From: Myxococcales bacterium
GTDB lineage: Bacteria; Myxococcota_A; Polyangia; Palsa-1104; JAEUJZ01
NCBI GenBank assembly: GCA_016794365.1
Contig: JAEUKB010000100.1
Location: 124,001-188,000 of the forward strand
Direction: 5' to 3'
Length of the DNA stretch: 64,000 nt
Part shown: piece by piece, positions 33,620-41,800 of the stretch
How the letters are laid out: each line of letters begins with the position of its first letter
Numbering within the stretch: position 1 is the first letter of the stretch
Notes under the pieces: generated by a model
Seen by the model: only the letters and a program-made list of their open reading frames with translations
Database searches by the model: none
What the model was told of the DNA's origin: nothing
Made by a program: the position numbers and the translations under genes

Positions 33620-34810
33620 CTACGCCCGTCCCCGCAGCATTCCGTTCCAGTACAAGATCGGCAGCCCAAACCGCTTGAGCCAGTACATCGACAGCCGCTC
33701 TTTGCGCTGATCGAACGGGAACGACTCCATCGGCTTTCCGTCGTAGCCAAACTCGGCCAAGACCAGCTTGCCGTAGCCCGTCACGAGCGGACAGGACGTA
33801 TAGCCATCGTAGCGACCCGGCAGCGCCTGACCGGCGATGGCTGCCAGCAGGTTTTCGACGACGATGGGCGCTTGCTTGCGAATCGCAGCCCCGGTCTTCG
33901 ACGTTGGAAGGCCACTCGCATCCCCGAGCGCAAAGATGTTGGCGAAGCGGCTGTGACGCAGCGTCTCTTTGTCCACATCGACAAAACCGGATGCATTGGC
34001 CAGCGGGCTCTTACGCACAAAGTCCGGCGCGCTCATCGGTGGTGTGACGTGAATCATCGAATAGCGAAGAACCACTTCTTCCTTGGTATCCAGCCGCAGA
34101 AACACCGCTTCTTTCGACGCAGGCCGCACTTCGATCAAGTTGTGCTGATACGCAACCTCGATGTCTTTTTTCGCAATCACTTGCCGCAGCGATTCCGCAT
34201 AGTACTGCGACGTAAAGATCGTCGCTGGCGCCATCAAAAGCTTGACCTTGACCTTGTCACGCACGCCACGCCGTCGGAAGTCATCGTCGCTCAGGTACAT
34301 GATCTTCTGCGGCGCACCACCGCACTTGATGGGCGTCGCAGGATGCGTAAACAGCGCGTTTCCTTCCGTCACCGACTGAATCGTCGGGAACGTGCGATCG
34401 ACAAACTCATAAGCGTAGTTGCTACAGATTCCGTCTTTGCCGACGTGACCGGACAGGCCCTTGATCTCACCCCAGTTGAGCTGAATTCCCGGCGCGCACA
34501 CCAAGTAGTCGTAGCCAAGTCGCTCGCCGCTCTGGAGCGTCACTTGGTTTGCGTCGGGCACAAACTCGCTGACAGCCTGCTGAACCCAGGTTACTCCGTC
34601 GGGAATCACCGATGACTCGGGCCGCGCTGTCTCTTCCTTTTCGACGACACCGCCCCCGACCAGCGTCCACAGCGGCTGATAGTAGTGCGTCTGCGACGGA
34701 TCAATGACCGTGATGTGAAGCGCAGGAGCGCGACGACGAAGCCTGGCAGCGACGGAGATGCCAGCGGTTCCGCCTCCCACAATGACGACTCGTTGCGATG
34801 GATGTGACAT
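33620..34810 (-). CDS. Sulfide:quinone-oxidoreductase-like flavoprotein
   Basis: The FAD-binding start is VVIVGGGTAGISVAARL. The redox cysteines typical of SQR lie in TPIKCGGAPQKIMYLSDDDF (about residue 158) and GYTSCPLVTGYGKLVLAEFGYDG (about residue 335); these two form the polysulfide-carrying disulfide in family members such as SQRDL. It would oxidise sulfide and reduce quinone at the inner membrane. The start at 34810 gives the conserved FAD motif within ten residues; an upstream ATG at 34936 adds 42 unlike residues. It has 396 residues. No sulfur-oxidation partner genes are nearby. Confidence 0.85.
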   Translation of the reverse strand: MSHPSQRVVIVGGGTAGISVAARLRRRAPALHITVIDPSQTHYYQPLWTLVGGGVVEKEETARPESSVIPDGVTWVQQAVSEFVPDANQVTLQSGERLGYDYLVCAPGIQLNWGEIKGLSGHVGKDGICSNYAYEFVDRTFPTIQSVTEGNALFTHPATPIKCGGAPQKIMYLSDDDFRRRGVRDKVKVKLLMAPATIFTSQYYAESLRQVIAKKDIEVAYQHNLIEVRPASKEAVFLRLDTKEEVVLRYSMIHVTPPMSAPDFVRKSPLANASGFVDVDKETLRHSRFANIFALGDASGLPTSKTGAAIRKQAPIVVENLLAAIAGQALPGRYDGYTSCPLVTGYGKLVLAEFGYDGKPMESFPFDQRKERLSMYWLKRFGLPILYWNGMLRGRA

Positions 34811-35388
34811 AAGCGCAGAGCAGAGCATCTTTCGTGCCGGACTTGCTAAACAAACGTCGCTTCGCTGGGCGACGACAGCGTGGTGACAGCGCGTTTCTTG
34901 GCCCTGTGTTCGATGAAACCGGCGCGCAACCATCATCCAACATCACAAGATCTGACCATTCACTGGGTCACAGCGCCATCTTCACCGCGCGAGTCCCCTT
35001 TCCCTGCAATGCTTTTTCTATTGGAACACAAGATCTCGCCGGAAAAAATCTCTGGTCAGCCCACGCCGCGTTTTGCGTCTCAGCTGGCACTTGTGACAAG
35101 CTGAAAGGATTTGACGGAGCACTGTGCGATAGTCACACACTGTGGCAATGAAGCATCCGCTCTGCTGGCTCTTTGTTGTGCCCACAGTGACATATCCGGC
35201 TGTGTTTCAAGCACTGCGCTGGCTGTATCCAGCAACAACTCAGCGATAAAATGTTTCATCATCAAATGAAACATCGTGAAACAAAAGCCGCGCTCATCAG
35301 CCGATGAGACGGGCTGTCAGCAAGAGAAGCGGTTGGCGTGGGGAAGGCGACGAGAAGAAGGGAAGCTCTCGTCGCACAGACGGGCGGG
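34811..35388. other. Long intergenic region upstream of the SQR-like gene
   Basis: This 578-bp space has no credible gene. It is less GC-rich than its neighbours and holds a perfect hairpin (listed separately) and two copies of CACAAGATCT (around 34945 and 35026). It probably carries the SQR-like gene promoter, reading to the left, and the 3' end of the large secreted gene. I see no repeat array, tRNA or terminator T-tract. Confidence 0.6.
35251..35274. repeat. AT-rich hairpin (9-bp perfect arms)
   Basis: ATGTTTCAT at 35251-35259 pairs perfectly with ATGAAACAT at 35266-35274, with the six-base loop CATCAA between. The stem is AT-rich inside a GC-rich genome, which makes chance less likely. 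It may be an operator or a processing site. No T-run follows on either strand. Confidence 0.5.
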
Positions 35389-38300
35389 CTACGGATTGGT
35401 TGTGGACAGATCGGTGAAGCGCAGCGAGCTGAGCGCGTCCGCCGAGCGGTCATACACCACGTCGGACACCCACCACTTGCCGCTGAGCTGGAACAGCTGC
35501 GGGTAATAGCCTCGGTTCAGGCCCGGCTCTGCGCCGATGGTCTTGCGGCTCCACGACGCCACTTTGCGCGCCAGCTCCAGCGTGCCTGCCGTCGAGTCCT
35601 GATACGCGATCACCGGACCGACCTCATCGACGATGAGCGCCGCACCCGCACCGACATGATGATAGTCCGTCACCATCGCGGTGCCTCGGTTGCCATCGTC
35701 AACCAGCTCGGCCTTGCTGACGGTGGTTCCTTTGACGTTGCGGTAGTACAGCTTGCCGTCGCTGCTTGAGTAAGCAATGTGCAGCGTTCCGTCTGCTGAA
35801 ACCGCCGCGCCAATGTGACGGCCCGTATCAACCTTGCCATCGCCACCGTCGATCGTCGTGACCGTCCAGTCGCTCAGGTTCGCCATCTTCAGCGCGCCCG
35901 TCGCTCGGTTGTAGAACACCACGAACTTGCCGCTTGTGCCTTGGACAAGGCGCGCAAACAGGCCCGTGCCTTGCGGCAAGTCCAGCGCCGGAGTCCCGAG
36001 CGCATCGACACACTTGCCAGCGACGCAAGCCTGCGCGTTCTTGCAGCTTGGCGTGCAGCTTGACTCGTTCTTTTTGCAGACGGTCTTCAGACGATCTTTG
36101 ACCGCTGGATCGACGTAGACGCACGCTTCGCCCGTGCCGCACAGACCGGCGCACGACACCTGAACCTCTTCGACGACTTTCTTGGTGAAGTCCGATCCGC
36201 TCTGCGGCGCTGCACCGGAAGCCTGAGCGACGACAAGCTGCGCGAACACCTTGCCATCGGGCTTCTTCGCACCGGCGACCATGTACGCGACCGTCGCTTG
36301 ATCATTTCCGTCGAGAAGAAGCTGCGCAAACGAGCCCACGCCCTGCCCTTCGCTCTGATCGGAAACGACCAGTTTGCTCCACTTGTCCCCGCTGCGCGTC
36401 GCCAGCTTCAGTGCGCTGTTGGTCACGTCTTGATAGGCGATCACCGGGCTGCCACTTTGCTGAAGCTGTAGCGACGTAAAGCGGCCCACATCATCCGCCG
36501 CGTCGGCGTAGCCACTGCGATAGGCTGCCGGATCGGTGCTGTCGGGATCTCCCGTCGGAAGACCATCGACCGGATTCCAGGTTGACTGGCTGCTCGGCAT
36601 CGACATCTCGGTGAACGCCAAGTCGCCAAACGTCGCGTTGTAGGCGCTTATCATCAGCTTGTCCGACGACACCGCGACGCTCTGGTAGCGACCCAGCTCA
36701 TCGTTTGGAGCAAACTCCGTCTTGGGCTTTTTCACTTCTCCCGGTGTCATGTCCGCGTCGGCACCGCTGCCATTGCTGTTCTTGTTGCAGCCGCTTGTGC
36801 CGAGCAGACCGACGAGCAGCAGCGTTCCTGCCTGCACCAGCCGTCGTCGCGAGAGCAGACCGACAAGCAGCATCAGCACCACGACGAGCGTTCCCCGTCC
36901 CGCCGACGAACGACTTACCGAGCAGCCCGTCGCAGCGTCCGTCACCGACTGAGCCTCAGGTGCCGCAGCCAGCGACTTGGCCTCAACCTTCGACGAAACC
37001 GGCGCTCGCTGAGAGACAGGCTCGACGACAAATTCCAGCTTGGCTGGGCTCGGATCGAGCGTTCCAGGCTGACCCGCGACGCGCGCACGCACTTCGATGT
37101 TGTGCTTGCCCACAAGACGCAGCTCCGGCTCCTCGATGAGGATCTGACGCTGACTATCAAACGGTCGCCAGAATCCACCGTCGATGCGGTACTGCCACTC
37201 GCGATCGCCGCGTAGATGGCTGCTCGCATCGACACGAATCACGACGCGCGTGGACTGCTGCACCGGCGCGGTCACAGCCAGCTCTTCCGCCGTCGGTACC
37301 GTCACGGACTCGAGCTGGGCAAACGTCTCGGTCGGCTCGTCCGTTCCTTGCGCAAGAAGCGTCATGTCTTCTCCTGCCAGCGGCATCGTGGACAGCTTGA
37401 TCGACAAGAACAGTCCCAGCATCGACAGCTTACCGGTCGTATCTGTGGTGCTGGTGATTTGAGTCGGTGAAAGCTGTAGACCCATGATGTCGGGCAGCTT
37501 GATCGGATCGATCGACGACAGCGAACCGGCCAGAACTGGCAACAGGCTCGGGAACAGACGGGCAAGCTGCGTCGGCGATTCCTTGAGCAGCGAGCTGTCC
37601 GTCACTCGCACATTGCCAACCGCCTGACCGATGTCACCGAGGACCGGCACGATCTGGTTCATCGCATCCACGTCGAGCCCGATCGGCAGATCCAGATCCA
37701 CCGTCTGACGCATAAAGCGCACATAACGCTCGTCGAGGAACACGTAGAAATCGAGCGCCATGTCCTTCACGACCAAGTGGAGCAGCGGATCGTCGATGAT
37801 CTTTTTGCCCATCGCGTCGGTCTTGTAGGTTCCTTTGCCCAGCACAAACGTCGGTGGCTGCTGCGGACGACCGACGATCTTGATCGCCGAGTTCGCGCCG
37901 CGCGTCAGATCGTTGATCGACGGAATCAGCGCCGACAGAAGTCCCGACGACAGCAGCTCGACTTGTTCCGAGCCGACATCCAGACACAGGCCGCCGGTGT
38001 CGTACAGCGTGTAACCGAGCGAGTTTAGCTCCAGCGTCGAGATGCCCGCACCGACGTGATACGGCTTGCCATTTGGCGCGGTGTTGCCCGCAAACGCGGT
38101 GCTCTTGCCGGGGGCCGGTCCGGTCGGGGCTGGACGACGCGGCACACACGCGCTGCTCGCCGAAGAGCTGGTTCCACCGAGCATTCCCATCGACAGACCC
38201 GCCGTCGGAAGCGCTTCGACCGTCGCGTAGTTACCGGCTGCGACGATCATGTCAATGCCCGCAGTCTTGGCCGCCGGGGAAAATGCACCGAGCGCGCTGC

Positions 38301-39165
38301 CCAAATCGATGCGTCCTTCCAGGCCCAAAAGCTGCAAGCACGTTCCGTCGCGCATACAGAAGTTGTTGACGCAGCCTTGGTTGGCCAGCGTCGAGCAGTC
38401 CGCCTTCGCAGCACACTTTTGACACAGCACCGAGTCGAGCGGCCCGGCCAGCTGCTTCTTGAGCTGATCCTTGAGCTGACCGATGAACAGGCCCTTCAGC
38501 AGGTTCACGGTTCCGCACAGGATGTTGCCCTTGATGTCGATGTCGTCGCTGTCCAGGTCCAAGATATCGACGCTCTTGTCGTCGAAGTCGATGCTGGTCA
38601 GCTTGGTCGCTGCACTGACGTTGGCGACGGCAGCCATCGTGATGCCTACGTCTTGCTTGCCTCGTCGCGCAGTGTCGAGCGACAGCTTGCAGTCGATGGT
38701 GACAAAGCCAGCCTTCGTCTTGATCTTGAAGTCCTCCATCGTCTTGATCTTGGCCCGCAGCGTCGCTTTGGTCGTCGTCGGCGGGGTCGGCTCAAACTTC
38801 AGAGAGGAATACTCCAGCTTGACCTTGCACATCTGGCCGCAGCAGATCTCGGTGTCACCGCCGCAGCTCGACGGAACCGCGATCTCGCCGCCCGATGGAA
38901 GGAACTTATCGACGAGCGCTTTGCCGTTGGCTTCCAAGAAGTCGAAAAAGCCCTTGGTGATGCGCAGCTGCACCGCGTTGTCGATGCGCTTATCGACGGG
39001 ATATCCACCAGACAGCTTGGTGAGTCCGCCGCAGCCGCCACCGCCGCCACCGCTGCTACAGGCGACGATGAAGCTTACGCCGAGGATCGCTGCAACCCGT
39101 CGCCAAGCAAGCTTCGGGACACGAAAGAGCGCCAAACGAGCACTACCGGGTGTCGAACCGGACAT
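35389..39165 (-). CDS. Large secreted protein: MYXO-CTERM-like module joined to a second lipoprotein
   Basis: A 1258-residue protein whose ATG has a perfect GGAGG in front. Residues 1-36 are a lipoprotein signal ending VAC, followed by a run of glycines and cysteines (SSGGGGGGCGG). Residues 60-730 form a long beta-rich secreted region with cysteine pairs (CCGQMCKVK, CQKCAAKADC, CVNNFC). Around residues 755-790 comes an apparent MYXO-CTERM signal (GCSVSRSS, hydrophobic LVVVLMLLVGLL, then SRRR), followed at once by LVQAGTLLLVGLLGTSGCNK, a lipobox. The remainder (about 460 residues) has kelch/propeller-like strand repeats and cysteine-rich motifs. The junction is analysed in the findings. Confidence 0.8.
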   Translation of the reverse strand: MSGSTPGSARLALFRVPKLAWRRVAAILGVSFIVACSSGGGGGGCGGLTKLSGGYPVDKRIDNAVQLRITKGFFDFLEANGKALVDKFLPSGGEIAVPSSCGGDTEICCGQMCKVKLEYSSLKFEPTPPTTTKATLRAKIKTMEDFKIKTKAGFVTIDCKLSLDTARRGKQDVGITMAAVANVSAATKLTSIDFDDKSVDILDLDSDDIDIKGNILCGTVNLLKGLFIGQLKDQLKKQLAGPLDSVLCQKCAAKADCSTLANQGCVNNFCMRDGTCLQLLGLEGRIDLGSALGAFSPAAKTAGIDMIVAAGNYATVEALPTAGLSMGMLGGTSSSASSACVPRRPAPTGPAPGKSTAFAGNTAPNGKPYHVGAGISTLELNSLGYTLYDTGGLCLDVGSEQVELLSSGLLSALIPSINDLTRGANSAIKIVGRPQQPPTFVLGKGTYKTDAMGKKIIDDPLLHLVVKDMALDFYVFLDERYVRFMRQTVDLDLPIGLDVDAMNQIVPVLGDIGQAVGNVRVTDSSLLKESPTQLARLFPSLLPVLAGSLSSIDPIKLPDIMGLQLSPTQITSTTDTTGKLSMLGLFLSIKLSTMPLAGEDMTLLAQGTDEPTETFAQLESVTVPTAEELAVTAPVQQSTRVVIRVDASSHLRGDREWQYRIDGGFWRPFDSQRQILIEEPELRLVGKHNIEVRARVAGQPGTLDPSPAKLEFVVEPVSQRAPVSSKVEAKSLAAAPEAQSVTDAATGCSVSRSSAGRGTLVVVLMLLVGLLSRRRLVQAGTLLLVGLLGTSGCNKNSNGSGADADMTPGEVKKPKTEFAPNDELGRYQSVAVSSDKLMISAYNATFGDLAFTEMSMPSSQSTWNPVDGLPTGDPDSTDPAAYRSGYADAADDVGRFTSLQLQQSGSPVIAYQDVTNSALKLATRSGDKWSKLVVSDQSEGQGVGSFAQLLLDGNDQATVAYMVAGAKKPDGKVFAQLVVAQASGAAPQSGSDFTKKVVEEVQVSCAGLCGTGEACVYVDPAVKDRLKTVCKKNESSCTPSCKNAQACVAGKCVDALGTPALDLPQGTGLFARLVQGTSGKFVVFYNRATGALKMANLSDWTVTTIDGGDGKVDTGRHIGAAVSADGTLHIAYSSSDGKLYYRNVKGTTVSKAELVDDGNRGTAMVTDYHHVGAGAALIVDEVGPVIAYQDSTAGTLELARKVASWSRKTIGAEPGLNRGYYPQLFQLSGKWWVSDVVYDRSADALSSLRFTDLSTTNP
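36802..36873. repeat. Near-identical 21-bp direct repeat inside the large gene
   Basis: GAGCAGACCGACGAGCAGCAG (36802-36822) recurs as GAGCAGACCGACAAGCAGCAT (36853-36873), 51 bp apart, so in frame. On the coding strand it encodes the two hydrophobic segments LLLVGLL and MLLVGLL, one in the MYXO-CTERM signal and one in the lipobox signal. Such a repeat could have mediated a fusion of two neighbouring genes. Confidence 0.7.
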
Positions 39166-39375
39166 GGCTACCTCCGAGAGTTTTTCGAGGGAAAGAACCA
39201 CAAAAACGGTCGGAACGTAGCGTGGACGGTCTGCGCTCTCAAGCGCTTTGTTTTCGCGATTCACGGTCGAGATCGCTGCGAAATCTCAAGTGATTTTGGG
39301 AACAGAGAAGGCCTAATTTGTGACAAGGAGCGCCAGCGTCGATTGCACGCCCTGATTGGGAAGCAGAATCGGCCA

Positions 39376-39428
39376 AAGACGCGGTTTTCGGAGTAAGGAC
39401 GCGATTTTTGGCAAAAAGACGCGGTTTT
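39376..39428. repeat. Three copies of a 13-bp element, 20 bp apart
   Basis: AAGACGCGGTTTT at 39376-39388, AGGACGCGATTTT at 39396-39408 and AAGACGCGGTTTT at 39416-39428 recur at exactly 20 bp. This is about two turns of the helix, so the sites would face the same side of DNA. They lie between the CHAP gene stop and the promoter side of the large secreted gene and could bind a regulator. Confidence 0.55.
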
Positions 39429-39440
39429 TGAAACCGGCGC

Positions 39441-40202
39441 TCAGCCGTCGAGAGAAACAAGCTGACAGAAGCCGGTCAGCGAGTAGACCAGCTTGCCGTC
39501 TTTTTCGATCTTGCGCGACGAGGAGTTCGGCAAAAGGTACACGCCCGGCGTCGCATCTTTCTTCGGCTTGGTGTTGCCTTCCAGCGTGAAGTACGTTCCG
39601 TCGGTCGTCAGATCCACGAGCAGACCGGTGTGACCTTGCCACAGCACGATGTCGCCGGGACTCGGCAGCTTGGCATCGGGACGAATCTTGCCTTCGCCGT
39701 CGAACAGCTCGTCGCGATGGATGAAGCGTCCCAGCTTGATGAACTGCTCGCGCAGCGCCGAAGTGGAAGCGCTCAGCACTTTGGGAACCTTGTCCGACAG
39801 ACCCGCTTCGGCATAGCCCTTGCGCACGCAGTAGCAAGCGAACGCCGCGCACCACTCGGGCCGAGGCACCGGACTCTGCGGATGATTCTTCACCCAGTCG
39901 TCCCAGTAGCTCGCTTTCCACGGAATGCCTTCCAAAAAGAACGATCGAATCAGCCCGTCTTTGTCAGCATTGGTGCCCGCATCTTCGCGCACCGGCTTTC
40001 CGAGCAGCTTTTTGCCCACCGCGACCACTTTGTTGCCAAGCTCCGTCTGCTTCAGCGCCGATGGCGGAGGCTCCTCAAACGACAGCGGACCTTCGGGCTC
40101 TGCGCCTTCGGACAGATCGTAGTTCGATAGCAGCTCCAGGAACGCTTGCGCGGACAGCCCGGTGATGTCTTCTGCTTCTTGCTCATCGCCTCGGTGGTGC
40201 AT
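39441..40202 (-). CDS. CHAP-domain amidase/peptidase without signal peptide
   Basis: The 253-residue protein has the CHAP active-site cysteine in PEWCAAFACYCVRKG and the histidine in SPGDIVLWQGHTGLLVDL, with a glutamate or asparagine completing the set (YFTLEGNT). CHAP enzymes cleave peptidoglycan peptides or act on small peptides. The N-terminal 80 residues are acidic and disordered (GDEQEAEDITGLSAQAF), and no signal peptide or transmembrane helix is seen, so the protein should be cytosolic or released by lysis. The start at 40202 has GAGGAAG before it. It is divergent from the phosphoesterase-peptidase pair. Confidence 0.78.
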   Translation of the reverse strand: MHHRGDEQEAEDITGLSAQAFLELLSNYDLSEGAEPEGPLSFEEPPPSALKQTELGNKVVAVGKKLLGKPVREDAGTNADKDGLIRSFFLEGIPWKASYWDDWVKNHPQSPVPRPEWCAAFACYCVRKGYAEAGLSDKVPKVLSASTSALREQFIKLGRFIHRDELFDGEGKIRPDAKLPSPGDIVLWQGHTGLLVDLTTDGTYFTLEGNTKPKKDATPGVYLLPNSSSRKIEKDGKLVYSLTGFCQLVSLDG

Positions 40203-40402
40203 CGTGCTTCCTCTTTTGCCAATGACCGATGAATGAAACTTTTTCACACATCACAGCCCGACTTCCTGTTCAAAGAAGCGAAATCTGTAATTCAACATAC
40301 ATACTAACAGGCGATTCGCACGCTCGGATATACTGTCTCCGCAGCGGTTTTTTGATGACGGCCCGTGAGGGGCGCGCGGACTTACAGCCAGCGGAGGCTC
40401 GC

Positions 40403-41800
40403 ATGTCTGGTTCAACCAAGACGTTAATTGTCAGCGATTTACATTTGGGCAATGGCGGCATGTACGACATCTTCGCGGGTGGTGAGACCCTGCCGAGCCT
40501 GCTCCGACGCTTTGCCGCGCCCGGACACACGGTGATCTGCAACGGCGACGGCGTGGACTTTCTGATGAACGAAGATCCGCTGGAGCTAGACGAAGCGCGT
40601 GCGGTCGCTCAAGCGGAGCAGATCTGCCAAAACCCGGTGACCCTGCGCGTGCTCCATGCCATCGGCGACGTGCTGCACGCAGGCGGCGAGGTGGTGATTC
40701 GGCTCGGTAACCACGACATCGAGCTGGCCTTGCCCGGCGTCCAAGCCACGCTGCGCGCTCACCTGGGACAGCCCGAAACCGTCAGTCAGCGACTCCAGTT
40801 TCAGCGCGGTAGCGAGCCAGCCCTTCTCGACGCGGGCGGCGCACGAATCTTGATCACGCACGGCGAACAAAACGACGAGTGGAACAAGGTGGACTATCCA
40901 CACCTGCCCGGTCCCGGCGCGCCACGCTCGGCCAGCGCAGAGAGCTTTCGCTATGCCGCAGGCTCGAAGCTGGTCAAGACGATCATGAACCCGCTCAAGC
41001 GCGCGTACGGACTCAAGCTGATCGATCTGATCAAGCCGGACTTTCAAGGTGGTGTGCTGACGGCGCTGGCGGTCAGTCCCAAAGCGGTCAAGGAAGTCTT
41101 CAAGGGCTCGACGGTGGATCTGCTGCTTCAGCTACGTCAGTCCAAGCAAGGTCCAGCGACGTTTGGTCCCGATGACGAAGACGAGCTGGGCATGGCCAAA
41201 GCGCTGGCATCGGTGCAGCTCACTTCTGACGAACAAGAGACGCTCGCTTCGCTGCTTTCCGACGGGGAAGATCAGCCTGAGTCGTTTGCCTTTGACGCCG
41301 AGACGCTCTCGTCGCTCCAGCTCAAGCTCGCGCGGGCGGGACTTTTGGCGTATGCCAAAGCGCAGCGCAAGCTCACCGGGGCAGAAGGTCAGCAGTTTTT
41401 TGCGTTTGCGCCCGATGAGGCCGATTGGAACGAAGCCAAGCGCCTGGCCCAAAAGTATTCTGCGTCCGCCGTGGTGTTCGGTCACACGCATGCCGCGCGC
41501 TTTCAGCAGCAAGACGGACTGGCCTATCTGAACACCGGAACCTGGATTCGCTTGATCAGCCTGCCCGCGCCCGATGCCAGCGACGAAGAATGGACAAACT
41601 TCCTAAGCTTGGCGCGCAAAAATCCCCAGCTTGATCCGAGCAAAGGCCCGATGGTTCCGATCCTGACGCGCTTTACCGCTGCGGTGATCGAGTCGCTGCC
41701 GAGCGGCGGTGCAAACCTCCAACTGGTCGAGCAGCTTCCGTCGGGCGAGCTGCACGTTCACGCCCAAGGTCACATTCCGTCGCAGGGAGCCAAGCCATGA
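40403..41800 (+). CDS. Calcineurin-like metallophosphoesterase
   Basis: The five metal-binding motifs of the fold are readable: D-x-H in LIVSDLHLGN, GD in CNGDGVDF, GNHD in VIRLGNHDIEL, a histidine in ILITHGEQND and GHTHAARF near the C terminus. A 200-residue helical insert (about residues 160-350) sits between the GNHD and GHTH blocks, which is not standard. The ATG has GCGGAGG before it. It overlaps the downstream cysteine-peptidase gene by 4 bp (ATGA). Substrate candidates are phosphodiesters or nucleotides; nothing fixes this. Confidence 0.83.
   Translation: MSGSTKTLIVSDLHLGNGGMYDIFAGGETLPSLLRRFAAPGHTVICNGDGVDFLMNEDPLELDEARAVAQAEQICQNPVTLRVLHAIGDVLHAGGEVVIRLGNHDIELALPGVQATLRAHLGQPETVSQRLQFQRGSEPALLDAGGARILITHGEQNDEWNKVDYPHLPGPGAPRSASAESFRYAAGSKLVKTIMNPLKRAYGLKLIDLIKPDFQGGVLTALAVSPKAVKEVFKGSTVDLLLQLRQSKQGPATFGPDDEDELGMAKALASVQLTSDEQETLASLLSDGEDQPESFAFDAETLSSLQLKLARAGLLAYAKAQRKLTGAEGQQFFAFAPDEADWNEAKRLAQKYSASAVVFGHTHAARFQQQDGLAYLNTGTWIRLISLPAPDASDEEWTNFLSLARKNPQLDPSKGPMVPILTRFTAAVIESLPSGGANLQLVEQLPSGELHVHAQGHIPSQGAKP

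Noticed and set aside
33149..34615. 488-codon open frame opposite the thioesterase and SQR-like genes
   Set aside because: It covers two recognised enzymes on the other strand and its translation has no family pattern.
38056..39396. 446-codon open frame opposite the large secreted gene
   Set aside because: It overlaps a gene with a perfect ribosome binding site, signal and cysteine motifs. The antisense translation shows only arginine-rich, low-complexity sequence.
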